A stretch of 64,000 bases of DNA. Source: Pseudomonas sp. UBA6562. GTDB taxonomy: Bacteria > Pseudomonadota > Gammaproteobacteria > Pseudomonadales > Pseudomonadaceae. Under the pieces are notes generated by a model. That model was not told where the DNA came from, made no database searches, and saw only the letters and a program-made list of their open reading frames with translations. Made by a program: the position numbers and the translations under genes. Position 1 is the first letter of the stretch. The number at the start of each line of letters is the position of its first letter. This document shows positions 1-8,535 of the stretch, piece by piece. The DNA is taken from assembly GCF_002434265.1 (NCBI RefSeq), contig NZ_DJJS01000004.1, forward strand, positions 315,079 through 379,078, read 5' to 3'.

Positions 1-1
1 A

Positions 2-151
2 AACCCAGCGGTGGGTGCAGAGATCGAGAAGCTGATTCGCGACAAGCTGCTCAACCTCGATGCCGCAGCCGCCGCAGCAGCCGCAGCGAAAGCCGATGCT
101 AGCGCAAAAGCCAGTGACGTTGCCGACGTTGATGCCGACGCGGACGCCTGA
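2..151 (+). CDS. recA: RecA recombinase, C-terminal end (partial)
   Basis: Only the last 49 codons are in the window and the gene enters from the left edge. The reading frame gives NPAVGAEIEKLIRDKLL followed by an Ala/Asp-rich tail ending at a TGA. This matches the acidic, low-complexity C-terminal tail of Pseudomonas RecA. RecA forms the ATP-dependent strand-exchange filament and triggers LexA self-cleavage. Identity rests on the tail composition together with recX, which starts 8 bases after the stop. The LexA-regulated promoter expected for recA lies outside the window. Confidence 0.85.
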   Translation, partial: NPAVGAEIEKLIRDKLLNLDAAAAAAAAAKADASAKASDVADVDADADA

Positions 152-159
152 CCTGAGCC

Positions 160-627
160 ATGTCCGTCGTACTTGACACCCCTGTTGCCGTACGGCGGAC
201 CGCCATGGACCTGCTCGCACGCCGCGAGCACGGACGTGTCGAGCTGACGCGAAAACTGCGTCAGCGGGGCGCCTCCGACGAGTTGATCGAGCCCGCGCTG
301 GATCGGCTTGCCGAGGAAGGCCTGCTTAGCGAAGCGCGCTATTTGGAAAGCTTCATCCGTTACCGCTCCAACTCGGGTTACGGCCCCGCGCGGATCCGTG
401 AGGAATTGGGGCAGCGCGGTCTTGATCGCGGCGACATTGACCAGGCACTACGCGAAAGCGGGATCAGTTGGGCCGAGAAGCTGCGAGACGCCTGGCAGCG
501 CAAGTTCGATGGGCTTCGCCCCGAAGACCCGCACGCGCGCGCTCGGCAGACGCGCTTTCTGGCCTACCGCGGTTTCTCCATGGAGATGATCGGCCGCTTG
601 CTCAGCGGCCGTGACCTCGACGACTGA
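160..627 (+). CDS. recX: Regulatory protein RecX
   Basis: A 155-residue protein starting just after recA, the usual bacterial arrangement. It carries the helical repeats of RecX, including RREHGRVELTRKLRQRG near residues 22-38 and the GYGPARIREELGQRG segment near residues 73-87. RecX binds along the RecA filament and limits its extension and recombinase and coprotease activity. It is probably co-transcribed with recA by read-through. Length is normal for the family and no anomaly is seen. Confidence 0.95.
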   Translation: MSVVLDTPVAVRRTAMDLLARREHGRVELTRKLRQRGASDELIEPALDRLAEEGLLSEARYLESFIRYRSNSGYGPARIREELGQRGLDRGDIDQALRESGISWAEKLRDAWQRKFDGLRPEDPHARARQTRFLAYRGFSMEMIGRLLSGRDLDD

Positions 628-669
628 ATTCCAGTCAGACTCAAATTCCCCCTTCTTTTCTCTTTGGGC

Positions 670-1749
670 CTAGGCTCCGGCCGGCTGCGCCCAATTTTCT
701 GTGCGGTTGATGAAATCGACCAGCGCGCGAAGGCGTCCCTGGTCGCGGCCGGGAAAGGCGAACGTCAGGCGCGTCAAGTGACCGTAGTCCTCGCTTTCGT
801 GGCCGACAGGGCTGTCGGATGCTTGGCGATAACCGCCGCCGACATTCAAATCTCCGAATGCTTCTCCCAGTTCATCGAGCGCCGTTTCGCTCAATGGGTG
901 TCGCATGCGGATCATGAAGTCCCGTTCCAGCCAGCGACTGGAGTGGTAGTTGGCGTAGAAGCGCTCGATCTCGTCCACCGCTTCTTCGGGCCGAGCGACC
1001 AGCTTCATCAGGTTGAGATCGTTGGGCAGGATGTAGCGGTTGTCTTTGAGCTGCTTACTGAGGAAGTCCAGGCAGTCGCGCCAGAACGTGCCATCCGGCG
1101 AGTCCAGCAGTACCACGGGCACCAGCGGGCTTTTTCCGGTCTGGATCAGGGTCAGCACCTCCAACGCTTCGTCGAGGGTGCCGAACCCGCCTGGGCAGAG
1201 CACCAATGCATCCGCCTCCTTGACGAAAAACAGCTTGCGGATGAAGAAGAAATGGAAGGGCAGCAGTTTATCCGTGCCATCCACCGTGGCATTGGCATGC
1301 TGCTCGAAGGGCAGGGTGATGTTGAAGCCCAGACTGTGGTCGCTACCGGCGCCTTCGTGGGCCGCAGCCATGATGCCGCCGCCTGCGCCAGTGATGACCA
1401 TCAGGTCCGCTGCCGCCAAAGCGGCGCCCAGTTGTCGTGCCAAGTCGTATAAAGGGTGCTCGAGCGGCGTACGCGCCGAGCCGAACACAGTGACTTTGCG
1501 CCGGCCTTTGTAGCGGTGCAGTGTGCGAAACGCCTGCTCCAGCTCACGCAAGGTCTGCAAGGTGATCTTGGCATTCCAGCGATCGCTGTCCTCGTGCGCC
1601 ATGCGCAGCACGGTCAGCAGCATGTCGCGGTACAGCGGCAGGTTCACGCTGTTGGGGGCGACCAGTTGCAGTTGTGCATCGATGTTGTCCACATCGATAC
1701 CGTTTTCCTGGAAGTGGCTGAATAGATGGTCGTTAGGCTGGTAGGGCAT
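670..1749 (-). CDS. LOG-family (TIGR00730-type) Rossmann-fold protein
   Basis: A 359-residue cytosolic protein with the LOG/'lysine decarboxylase-like' signature PGGFGTLDEALE near residues 187-198. A glycine-rich nucleotide-binding segment TGAGGGIMAAAHEGA lies near residues 120-134. Family members hydrolyse nucleoside monophosphates to free the base (cytokinin-activating LOG, bacterial PpnN). This protein carries extra N- and C-terminal segments beyond the core of about 190 residues, so its substrate cannot be assigned. The old 'lysine decarboxylase' label for such proteins is not supported. It converges with recX and ends about 40 bases from it. Confidence 0.85.
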   Translation of the reverse strand: MPYQPNDHLFSHFQENGIDVDNIDAQLQLVAPNSVNLPLYRDMLLTVLRMAHEDSDRWNAKITLQTLRELEQAFRTLHRYKGRRKVTVFGSARTPLEHPLYDLARQLGAALAAADLMVITGAGGGIMAAAHEGAGSDHSLGFNITLPFEQHANATVDGTDKLLPFHFFFIRKLFFVKEADALVLCPGGFGTLDEALEVLTLIQTGKSPLVPVVLLDSPDGTFWRDCLDFLSKQLKDNRYILPNDLNLMKLVARPEEAVDEIERFYANYHSSRWLERDFMIRMRHPLSETALDELGEAFGDLNVGGGYRQASDSPVGHESEDYGHLTRLTFAFPGRDQGRLRALVDFINRTENWAQPAGA

Positions 1750-1989
1750 TCAACGTCTCCTTGTGCAGCGAATGCGCGACGGACGGTGAGACCTTGGCAC
1801 AAAGTGCATCGAGCGTGCACGCCCTACCGCACCGCGCAGGCGTTGCAGGAAGCATCGAAGGGGCAGCACTAGAGAAGCGTTCGGGCGGCGTGTGGCTAAG
1901 CGAAGCCTAGGGGGGTGGCCTCAGGGGAGGTGTCTTCGTTACGCAATGCGCGCCGCCCTTTGGGACGGCGGCGCTTGGGAAGCTGGGCT

Positions 1990-2409
1990 TCAGCCCTTTT
2001 TCAGCTTGATGCTGCAGCTGGCGGCGTCGAACGCCTGGTCGCCGATCTGGCGATTGGTCTTGTACTCGCTGAAGCGATAGACCATCACCGCGCCGCGTGC
2101 CATCAGTTGGCGATAACCGCCGTTGTTGCAGACGCTGGCGCCGAGTTGGTCGCGTACCTTGTCCGGGTTCACCGCCATTTCACGCGCTTGGCCTTCGCGC
2201 ACGCTCAGGTGGTTGATCAGCGCCTTGCCTTCGACGGTGTAGCCTTGGTCGAGAATGTCTTCGTTGATGGCGCGAGGGGTGCCGACGCTGCTTTCCTTGG
2301 CGACCTTCTGCAGCATTTGATTCAGCTCGTAGTCCTGCTTGGAAGCGGCCTGGGCCACCAAGGGCAGGGCGAGCATCAGGCTCAGGGTCGGGACGATAAA
2401 GCGCAGCAT
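1990..2409 (-). CDS. Secreted PA3611-like 'quorum-sensing-regulated virulence factor' family protein
   Basis: A 139-residue protein. The ATG at 2409 is chosen because an AGGAG ribosome site lies just upstream and because the product then begins with a clean signal peptide (MLRFIVPTLSLMLALPLVAQAA) cut near residue 22. The mature part is small and has two cysteines (VCNNGG and AASCSIK) that could form a disulfide. It resembles the Pseudomonas PA3611 family, found in the same recA-erdR neighbourhood. Biochemical function is unknown, and the virulence-factor name comes only from quorum-sensing regulation in P. aeruginosa. Confidence 0.7.
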   Translation of the reverse strand: MLRFIVPTLSLMLALPLVAQAASKQDYELNQMLQKVAKESSVGTPRAINEDILDQGYTVEGKALINHLSVREGQAREMAVNPDKVRDQLGASVCNNGGYRQLMARGAVMVYRFSEYKTNRQIGDQAFDAASCSIKLKKG

Positions 2410-2635
2410 GAAATTCTCCTGGTTCGATAACTGGCGGTTGGACCCGCACCAATCGGCGGCGTTCCCTGATGCATGGAACCGGCCCATGCAGCCTTGGCGG
2501 GTAGGATCGGCTGATTATAGAAGGGGTAGGGCCTGGCCCGCACGGCAAAACGAGCGGCCTCTGGTAAACTGCCGGCCCTGCCTTCCATCGAGTCGCAACC
2601 GTGTACGTTTTCCCTCTTGATTCCGGCCAGCGGGC

Positions 2636-3349
2636 ATGAGCCATGCCGTCGCGCGTCTTCGCGCCGAGCGCCTGGCGCGTAGCAACAAACCCTTCATCGC
2701 CCGTGGCTCGCGCGCCGTGCGCTGTGCCGACTGCCGGGTGATCGCCAGCCATTGCCTATGCGCCTTGAAGCCCAAGGTGCAGGCAGGTTCGGGCATGTGC
2801 CTGATCATGCACGACACCGAGCCGTTGAAGCCCACCAACACCGGCTGGCTGATCGCCGACCTGATCGAAGACACGCAAGCGTTCGGCTGGCAGCGTACCG
2901 AGGTCGATGGCGGCTTGCTGGCGTTGCTGGAGCATCCGCAGTGGCAGCCTTACATCGTGTTCCCGGGTGAGTTCGTCGCCAGCGAGCGCGTGGTCCATGA
3001 GGTGGCACCTGTGGCCGGCAAGCGCCCGCTGTTCATTCTGCTCGATGCCACCTGGACCGAAGCGCGCAAGATGTTTCGCAAAAGCCCTTACCTGGACCGT
3101 TTCCCGGTGTTGAGCCTGGAAGCCGAACAGATGTCGCGCTACCGCCTGCGGCGCTCCAAGCGTGACGATCACTTCTGCACTGCGGAAGTCGCCGCCATGT
3201 GCCTGGATTTGGCCGGCGACACCCGGGCCTCGCAAGCGCTCGACGCCTACCTGGACGTCTTCAGCCTGCATTACCTGAGCGGCAAGCGACACCTGCCGCT
3301 CGACCTGCACGATTTGCCCCATGAACGTTTGCAGGCTTTCCTGCAATGA
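2636..3349 (+). CDS. DTW-domain tRNA-uridine aminocarboxypropyltransferase
   Basis: A 237-residue enzyme with the family hallmark DATWTEARKM (DTW region) near residues 139-148. An N-terminal metal-binding cluster CADCRVIASHCLC lies at residues 30-42. Family enzymes (E. coli TapT/YfiP) transfer the 3-amino-3-carboxypropyl group of S-adenosylmethionine to U47 of tRNA, forming acp3U. The substrate site in this organism is inferred from family membership. It is divergent from the secreted protein upstream and ends 198 bases before erdR. Confidence 0.88.
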   Translation: MSHAVARLRAERLARSNKPFIARGSRAVRCADCRVIASHCLCALKPKVQAGSGMCLIMHDTEPLKPTNTGWLIADLIEDTQAFGWQRTEVDGGLLALLEHPQWQPYIVFPGEFVASERVVHEVAPVAGKRPLFILLDATWTEARKMFRKSPYLDRFPVLSLEAEQMSRYRLRRSKRDDHFCTAEVAAMCLDLAGDTRASQALDAYLDVFSLHYLSGKRHLPLDLHDLPHERLQAFLQ

Positions 3350-3547
3350 AGGAGGCGCCGGGTAATTGGCTTGACCACCTGCGGTGCGCTGGGCATGCTG
3401 GGCGCCGCTCGTGGCGCCGTGCTGTCATGCAGCCGCTGAACCCGTAGCGTCCGTCCCCCGGCGAACCTGCCTCCACGCCTTGAGTTGCCTGCCGGGCGCC
3501 GCGCTTCATCATTTGCATACCTGACACAGAACAGGATCAACAGATCG

Positions 3548-4198
3548 ATGGCCACATACGAAATCCTGATAGCCGATGACCACCCCCTCTTTCGCAGTGC
3601 CTTGCGCCAAGCCGTGACCTTGGGCCTGGGGCAGGGCGTGCGCCTGGTCGAAGTGGCGAGCATTGCCGAACTGGAAGGGCGTCTGGCGGAGAAGTCCGAC
3701 TGGGACCTGGTGCTGCTCGACCTGAACATGCCCGGTGCCTACGGGTTTTCCGGGCTGGTGCTGCTGCGTGGACAATACCCGCAGATTCCGGTGGTGATGG
3801 TCTCGGCCCAAGAGGAAGCCGCCGTGGTGGTGAAATCGCGCGAGTTCGGCGCCAGTGGCTTCATCCCCAAGTCCAGCCCCCTGGAAACCTTGCAGGATGC
3901 GGTGCAAAAGGTCCTCGACGGCGAGGTCTGGTGGCCGCCCCAGGCGTTCGACAAAGTCGACGTGTCGGCGGAGGCCAAGGCCGCCAGCGAAGGGCTGGCC
4001 AGCCTGACCCCGCAGCAGTTCCGCGTGCTGACCATGGTCTGCGAAGGGTTGCTGAACAAGCAGATCGCCTATGAGCTAAGTGTGTCCGAGGCCACCATCA
4101 AGGCGCACGTCACGGCCATCTTCCGCAAACTGGGCGTGCGTACCCGCACCCAGGCGGCCTTGCTGCTGCAACAACTGGAGTCGGTGGCTGGCCACTGA
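3548..4198 (+). CDS. erdR: Response regulator ErdR (NarL/LuxR type)
   Basis: A 216-residue response regulator. An N-terminal receiver domain has acidic residues IADDHPLF near residue 10 and a phosphoacceptor Asp in VLLDLNMPG near residue 57. A C-terminal LuxR-type helix-turn-helix spans about residues 150-210 (LTPQQFRVLTMVCEGLLNKQIA, then a recognition helix near SVSEATIKAHV). The ATG at 3548 is preferred because the receiver domain then starts at MATYEI. ErdR regulates ethanol and acetate metabolism in Pseudomonas. The symbol rests on sequence type plus adjacency to dgkA. No cognate kinase is adjacent. Confidence 0.85.
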   Translation: MATYEILIADDHPLFRSALRQAVTLGLGQGVRLVEVASIAELEGRLAEKSDWDLVLLDLNMPGAYGFSGLVLLRGQYPQIPVVMVSAQEEAAVVVKSREFGASGFIPKSSPLETLQDAVQKVLDGEVWWPPQAFDKVDVSAEAKAASEGLASLTPQQFRVLTMVCEGLLNKQIAYELSVSEATIKAHVTAIFRKLGVRTRTQAALLLQQLESVAGH

Positions 4199-4257
4199 GC
4201 CGGGCCCACCGCGTCGCCCACCGGCCTGCGGGCCTCCACCTTCGTGAACTGATCGAC

Positions 4258-4620
4258 ATGTCGCCATTCAAGGGCCAGACCGGCCTGAAACGTATCTTCA
4301 ACGCCGCCACTTATTCATTTGACGGGTTGTCCGCCGCCTTCAAGGGCGAAGCGGCTTTTCGCCAGTTGGTGCTGCTCAACGCGATCCTGATTCCGCTGGC
4401 CTGCTGGCTGTCGGTCAGCCGTGCCGAGCGGGCGATCCTGATAGCCGTGTGCCTGCTGGCCTTGATCGTCGAGCTGCTCAATTCGGCGATCGAAGCGGCC
4501 ATTGACCGTATTTCCCTCGACCGCCATCCGCTGTCGAAGAACGCCAAGGACATGGGCAGCGCTGCGCAGCTGGTGGCGCTGACCACCATCGCGCTGGTCT
4601 GGGGCGTGATCCTGCTGTAA
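4258..4620 (+). CDS. dgkA: Diacylglycerol kinase
   Basis: A 120-residue integral membrane protein with three predicted transmembrane segments. The DgkA catalytic signature VELLNSAIEAAIDR lies near residues 70-83. It phosphorylates diacylglycerol, released mainly by membrane-derived glucan synthesis, back to phosphatidic acid in the inner membrane. It starts 59 bases after erdR on the same strand, so co-transcription is possible. Its end lies 3 bases from the convergent finR stop. Confidence 0.95.
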   Translation: MSPFKGQTGLKRIFNAATYSFDGLSAAFKGEAAFRQLVLLNAILIPLACWLSVSRAERAILIAVCLLALIVELLNSAIEAAIDRISLDRHPLSKNAKDMGSAAQLVALTTIALVWGVILL

Positions 4621-4623
4621 GGC

Positions 4624-5550
4624 TCAGGCGATGGTCGGCAGCACGATTTCGTCGCTGCGCCGCATACCTTGGGTGAAGCGGCGGCACAGGGCCAGGAACT
4701 CACGCATGGCCGAGGTCTGGTATTTCTGTTTGTGCCAGATGAAGTAGAACTGGCGCGACAGGTCCAGCTCTGGCGTTTCCAGGGCCACCAGGCTGCCCCG
4801 GCGAAAGGCGTCGCGCAGCGCCAGGCGCGAGATGCAGCCGATGCCCAAGCCCGATTCCACCGCGCGCTTGATCGCCTCGGTGTGCTCCAGCTCCAACCGC
4901 ACGTTCAACCCCGCGCGATGATGGCGCATGGCCTGGTCGAACGTGAGGCGGGTGCCCGAGCCCTGTTCGCGCAGGATCCAGGCTTCCTTGGCCAAGGCCT
5001 GTAGATCGGCCTGGCCGCGTTGCGCCAGCGGATGCTGCGGCGCACAGAACACCACCAGTTCGTCTTCCACCCAAGGCTGCACTTCCAGATCCGGATGGTT
5101 GCAATCGCCTTCGATCAGGCCCAGATCAATTTCGTGGTGCGCCACCTGTTGCACGATGTGCGCAGTGTTCTGCACATGCAGCTTCACCTGGCTTTGCGGG
5201 TGCTGTTGCATGAAGTTGCCGATCAGCAGGGTGGCCAGATAATTGCCGATGGTCAGCGTCGCGCCCAGCGACAGCGAGCCGAAGGCCGACTTGCCTTGCA
5301 ACAGGTCTTCGATTTCCTTGGCCTGGTCGAGCAGGGCCACCGCCTGCGGCAACAGTTGCTGACCCAAGGCATTGAGCGACAGGCGCTTGCCGGAACGGTC
5401 GAACAACTGGCAACTGGATTGGCGCTCCAATTCGGTGATGGACGTGCTGGCAGCCGACTGCGACAGCGCCAGCACGAGCGCGGCTTTCGAGACGCTCTGC
5501 TGCTGGGCGACGGCGACGAATACCTGAAGTTGACGGAGTGTGAATCGCAT
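4624..5550 (-). CDS. finR: LysR-family regulator FinR
   Basis: A 308-residue LysR-type regulator. The N-terminal winged helix-turn-helix (MRFTLRQLQVFVAVAQQQSV) is followed by a periplasmic-binding-like effector domain. The ATG at 5550 matches the usual LysR N-terminus. The gene is divergent from fpr, the arrangement in which FinR activates fpr and controls its own expression in response to oxidative stress. The intergenic region holds a matching inverted repeat (5554-5575). Confidence 0.9.
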   Translation of the reverse strand: MRFTLRQLQVFVAVAQQQSVSKAALVLALSQSAASTSITELERQSSCQLFDRSGKRLSLNALGQQLLPQAVALLDQAKEIEDLLQGKSAFGSLSLGATLTIGNYLATLLIGNFMQQHPQSQVKLHVQNTAHIVQQVAHHEIDLGLIEGDCNHPDLEVQPWVEDELVVFCAPQHPLAQRGQADLQALAKEAWILREQGSGTRLTFDQAMRHHRAGLNVRLELEHTEAIKRAVESGLGIGCISRLALRDAFRRGSLVALETPELDLSRQFYFIWHKQKYQTSAMREFLALCRRFTQGMRRSDEIVLPTIA

Positions 5551-5553
5551 ATC

Positions 5554-5575
5554 GATATAACCGATTACATATATC
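5554..5575. promoter_or_regulatory. Candidate FinR (LysR-type) operator
   Basis: An inverted repeat, GATATA then 10 bases then TATATC, lies between the divergent finR and fpr starts and just upstream of the finR start codon. Its size and position suit a LysR-type regulator that controls both genes. It is seen in sequence only, so the assignment to FinR is inferred. Confidence 0.5.
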
Positions 5576-5587
5576 TTGATAATCCAG

Positions 5588-5616
5588 TTAACAGATATTC
5601 TCAACCTCCTTACACT
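5588..5616 (+). promoter_or_regulatory. Candidate sigma-70 promoter of fpr
   Basis: TTAACA (5588-5593) and TACACT (5611-5616) are separated by 17 bases and lie about 57 bases upstream of the fpr ATG. The FinR-type repeat is a short distance upstream, as expected for an activated promoter. Confidence 0.5.
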
Positions 5617-5672
5617 ATCGCGCAACTGCGTGCTTGGTCCGCGCTGCGTCTTTTTTCCAGGAGCCCCACTCG

Positions 5673-6452
5673 ATGAGCAACATGAACCACGAACGTGTCC
5701 TCAGTGTTCACCACTGGAACGACACCCTGTTCAGCTTCAAGTGCACCCGCGATCCCGGTCTGCGCTTCGAGAACGGTCAGTTCGTGATGATCGGCCTGCA
5801 ACAGCCTAACGGCCGTCCGCTCATGCGCGCCTACTCCATCGCCTCGCCCAACTGGGAAGAGCACCTGGAGTTCTTCAGCATCAAGGTCCCCGATGGCCCG
5901 CTGACCTCGCAGCTGCAACACCTCAAGGAAGGCGACGAGGTCATCATCAGCAAGAAGCCTACCGGCACCCTGGTGCTGGACGACCTCAACCCCGGCAAGC
6001 ACCTCTACCTGCTCAGCACCGGTACCGGCTTGGCGCCGTTCATGAGCGTCATCCAGGACCCGGAAACCTACGAGCGCTTCGAGAAGGTGATCCTCATCCA
6101 CGGTGTGCGCTACGTCAACGAAGTGGCCTACCGCGAGTTCATCACCGAGCACCTGCCGCAAAACGAATTCTTCGGCGACGCGGTGCGCGAAAAGCTCATC
6201 TACTACCCCACCGTGACCCGCGAGCCCTTCGAGAACCAGGGCCGTCTGACCGACCTGATGCGCAGCGGCAAGCTGTTCAGCGACATCGGTCTGCCACCGA
6301 TCAACCCGCAGGACGACCGTGCCATGATCTGCGGCAGCCCGAGCATGCTCGACGAAACCAGCGAAGTGCTCGATAGCTTCGGCCTGAAGATTTCCGCCCG
6401 CATGCGTGAGCCAGGCGACTACCTGATCGAGCGCGCTTTCGTCGAGAAGTAA
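5673..6452 (+). CDS. fpr: Ferredoxin/flavodoxin--NADP(+) reductase
   Basis: A 259-residue FAD enzyme that moves electrons between NADPH and ferredoxin or flavodoxin, supporting Fe-S cluster repair and oxidative-stress defence. The FAD-binding motif RAYSIASPNWE lies near residues 51-61. The nucleotide-binding GTGLAPFMSV segment lies near residues 117-126. The C-terminus is the bacterial subclass type ending in FVEK. The ATG at 5673 follows an AGGAG site. Regulation by the divergent FinR is inferred from the arrangement. Confidence 0.95.
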   Translation: MSNMNHERVLSVHHWNDTLFSFKCTRDPGLRFENGQFVMIGLQQPNGRPLMRAYSIASPNWEEHLEFFSIKVPDGPLTSQLQHLKEGDEVIISKKPTGTLVLDDLNPGKHLYLLSTGTGLAPFMSVIQDPETYERFEKVILIHGVRYVNEVAYREFITEHLPQNEFFGDAVREKLIYYPTVTREPFENQGRLTDLMRSGKLFSDIGLPPINPQDDRAMICGSPSMLDETSEVLDSFGLKISARMREPGDYLIERAFVEK

Positions 6453-6463
6453 GCTTCGCCCAG

Positions 6464-6493
6464 AAAAAACGCAGGCCTGGCCTGCGTTTTTTT
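6464..6493. terminator. Bidirectional rho-independent terminator between fpr and trmO
   Basis: The hairpin ACGCAGGCC-TGG-CCTGCGT is flanked by an A-run on the left and a T-run on the right. It can therefore stop transcripts from both fpr and the convergent trmO. Confidence 0.85.
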
Positions 6494-6505
6494 ATGCCCG
6501 TCGAT

Positions 6506-7201
6506 TCATGCCTCGCGGCAGACCTCGATGACCTCGATGGTCTGCGGGGTGGGGTAGCGCCAGCGCACCTGAACGTCCCAGAACCTGACGCCGTACACGC
6601 GCTCGGCCGGGGGGACCTGGTACGCAGGGCGTGGGTCCTGCGCCAGACATTGCTCGATCAGCGCCACCAGCGGCTCGCCGAGGCGCTCGCCATGCGCCCT
6701 GGCCTGTGGCAGCGCGCGCTCGGCCCAGGACACGCCTATGCACGCAGGCGCTGCATCGGCCATGGCGTTGTGCGCGTCCGGCACGCTGTCGGCATAGGGT
6801 ACGTAGGGCTTGATGTCGAGCACCGGCGTGCCGTCCAGCAGGTCGATGCCCGACAGCAGCAGGCGCCCAGGCGCCACACCTTCCAGACGCACCACCGACT
6901 GCCCGATGCCATTGGGCCGGTGGGTGGCGCGGGTGGCGAACACGCCCATGCTCTTGTTGCCGCCCAGGCGTGGCGGGCGAACCTTCAGCCGTGGTTTGTC
7001 TTCCAGCGCCTGATGGAACAGAAACAACAACCAGACGTGGCTGACCTGCTCCAACCCGGCGACCGCTTCGCCACCGTCGAAAGGCGGCAACAGCTCCAGC
7101 ACGCCGCGGGCGGCGGGCGCCAGTTGCGGCTGACGCGGAATGGCGAATTTCTCCTTGAAACAGGAGCGCACGATACCGACCGGGGTCACGCCATACTGCA
7201 T
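6506..7201 (-). CDS. trmO: tRNA (N6-threonylcarbamoyladenosine(37)-N6)-methyltransferase TrmO
   Basis: A 231-residue TsaA/TrmO-family protein. The single-sheet SAM-binding barrel region shows HRPNGIGQSVVRLEG near residues 93-107 and the family segment DIKPYVPYADS near residues 128-138. TrmO methylates t6A37 to m6t6A37 in tRNA-Thr (GGU) in E. coli. Two bases separate it from the DUF1456 gene upstream on the same strand, so the pair is probably one transcript. Confidence 0.9.
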   Translation of the reverse strand: MQYGVTPVGIVRSCFKEKFAIPRQPQLAPAARGVLELLPPFDGGEAVAGLEQVSHVWLLFLFHQALEDKPRLKVRPPRLGGNKSMGVFATRATHRPNGIGQSVVRLEGVAPGRLLLSGIDLLDGTPVLDIKPYVPYADSVPDAHNAMADAAPACIGVSWAERALPQARAHGERLGEPLVALIEQCLAQDPRPAYQVPPAERVYGVRFWDVQVRWRYPTPQTIEVIEVCREA

Positions 7202-7202
7202 G

Positions 7203-7664
7203 TCAGCCGCGCACTCGCTGGGTCAGGCCCTTGAGGAAGTTGCGCAGCAACTGGTCGCCGCACGCACGGTAGTTGTCGTGGCCGACTTTGCGGAACAGCG
7301 CGCTCAATTCCGGCTTGGACACCGGAAAATCGACGCTTTTCAGGATGGCGTGCAGATCATCTTCCTTGAGTTCGAACGCCACCCGCAGTTTTTTCAGAAT
7401 GGTGTTGTTGGTCACCGGCAGTTCGATCGGCTGCGCTGGACGGCTGTCGTCGCGGCCGCGGCGCTCGATCACCAGACCGTCGAGAAAGTGTGCCAACACC
7501 GGCTGTGGGCACAGCGCGAAGCCGGCTTCGTCTTCTTTCTTGACGTAGGTGGCGATGGCCGCCGGTGCGACGGTGAGGCCGGACAAGGCGATGATGTCGG
7601 CCATCTTCGCGTCGTTGGCCTTGATGAGGTAGCGCAGGCTGCGCAGAACGTCGTTGTGAATCAT
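7203..7664 (-). CDS. DUF1456 (YehS-like) protein
   Basis: A 153-residue cytosolic protein made of two related DUF1456 repeats, about residues 1-70 (NDVLRSLRYLIKANDAKMADI) and 85-150 (NNTILKKLRVAFELKEDDL). Each repeat starts with a similar 'N..LR/LKKLR.A' helix. The family is widespread and has no established function. It is followed closely by trmO on the same strand. Confidence 0.8.
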   Translation of the reverse strand: MIHNDVLRSLRYLIKANDAKMADIIALSGLTVAPAAIATYVKKEDEAGFALCPQPVLAHFLDGLVIERRGRDDSRPAQPIELPVTNNTILKKLRVAFELKEDDLHAILKSVDFPVSKPELSALFRKVGHDNYRACGDQLLRNFLKGLTQRVRG

Positions 7665-7733
7665 GGTGCAAATCCTGTCAGAAGCCGCTGGCGACGGCGG
7701 TGTGATGCGCGGTGTGAAGGGTCGCGGTGCGGC

Positions 7734-8444
7734 TCAGAAACGTTCGCTGCTGGCGACGTAGCGCCACTGACCGACCGGCAACTTGCCCATCGACACCCCG
7801 CCCAGGCGAATGCGGCGCATGCCCAGCACCTCCAGGCGCAGAGCCGCGCAAAGCTCGGAAATGAGGCCGGGGTAGGGGTTCTTCACTACCAGGCGCAGGT
7901 GCGTTTCGTTCTGCCAACTGGCCTTGGCCTTGGGCAGTTCCCGGTCGTTGCGGGTAATGCCACGGGCCAGACGCTCCAAGGCTTGCGGCGAGGCTTCGCC
8001 GCGCACTTCGATGATGTATTCCTGCTCCAGCTTGCGCAGGTCGGCCTCGATCTTGCGGCTGACGCGCCAGTCCTGGGTGAAGACCTGCATGCCAGTGGCG
8101 CGCGGCTCCAGGGGTGCCACGCTGTTGAGGCGGTTGAAGTGCCCGTGCAAAGGCCGCACGCCCTCGCGATGGGCTTCGCTCAAGGTGGCCAGGCCGATGG
8201 TGGCGCGTCCGGCTTCGGCATCCATCCCCGCAGGCTGATGCAGCAGCAGAGTGACCGGCTCCAAGGCATCGGCGCGTGCGCCGGGCAAGAGCTCGACACG
8301 CTGGTCGGTGACTTTGAATTGCGGCTGCTCGACCACCACGCCATCGACGGCGACCCAGCCACCCTCGATGTACAGCTCGGCCTCGCGGCGGGAGCAACCC
8401 AGTTGTTCGATCAGGTGTTTGGACAGGCGCGTGGGTTCGGACAT
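7734..8444 (-). CDS. Degenerate RsuA/RluF-family pseudouridine synthase-like protein
   Basis: A 236-residue protein with an N-terminal S4 RNA-binding domain (residues about 4-60, RLSKHLIEQLGCSRREAELYI) followed by an RsuA/RluF-like region. The usual G-R-L-D catalytic loop is replaced by APLEPRATGM near residues 116-125, so the catalytic Asp position reads Glu. The conserved NRQIRRM loop is also lost (PGLISELCAALR near residues 191-202). RNA binding may be kept while isomerase activity is doubtful. The ATG at 8444 is chosen because the S4 domain then follows directly. Databases would probably name it an rRNA pseudouridine synthase. Confidence 0.75.
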   Translation of the reverse strand: MSEPTRLSKHLIEQLGCSRREAELYIEGGWVAVDGVVVEQPQFKVTDQRVELLPGARADALEPVTLLLHQPAGMDAEAGRATIGLATLSEAHREGVRPLHGHFNRLNSVAPLEPRATGMQVFTQDWRVSRKIEADLRKLEQEYIIEVRGEASPQALERLARGITRNDRELPKAKASWQNETHLRLVVKNPYPGLISELCAALRLEVLGMRRIRLGGVSMGKLPVGQWRYVASSERF

Positions 8445-8535
8445 GAGCAGGTATTCGCAAGACGGAAAGACCGCCATTGTACCCGGCCCGACGCGCATCG
8501 GGCTGTGAATCTCGGGTTTTGTCCGACGACGGCGC

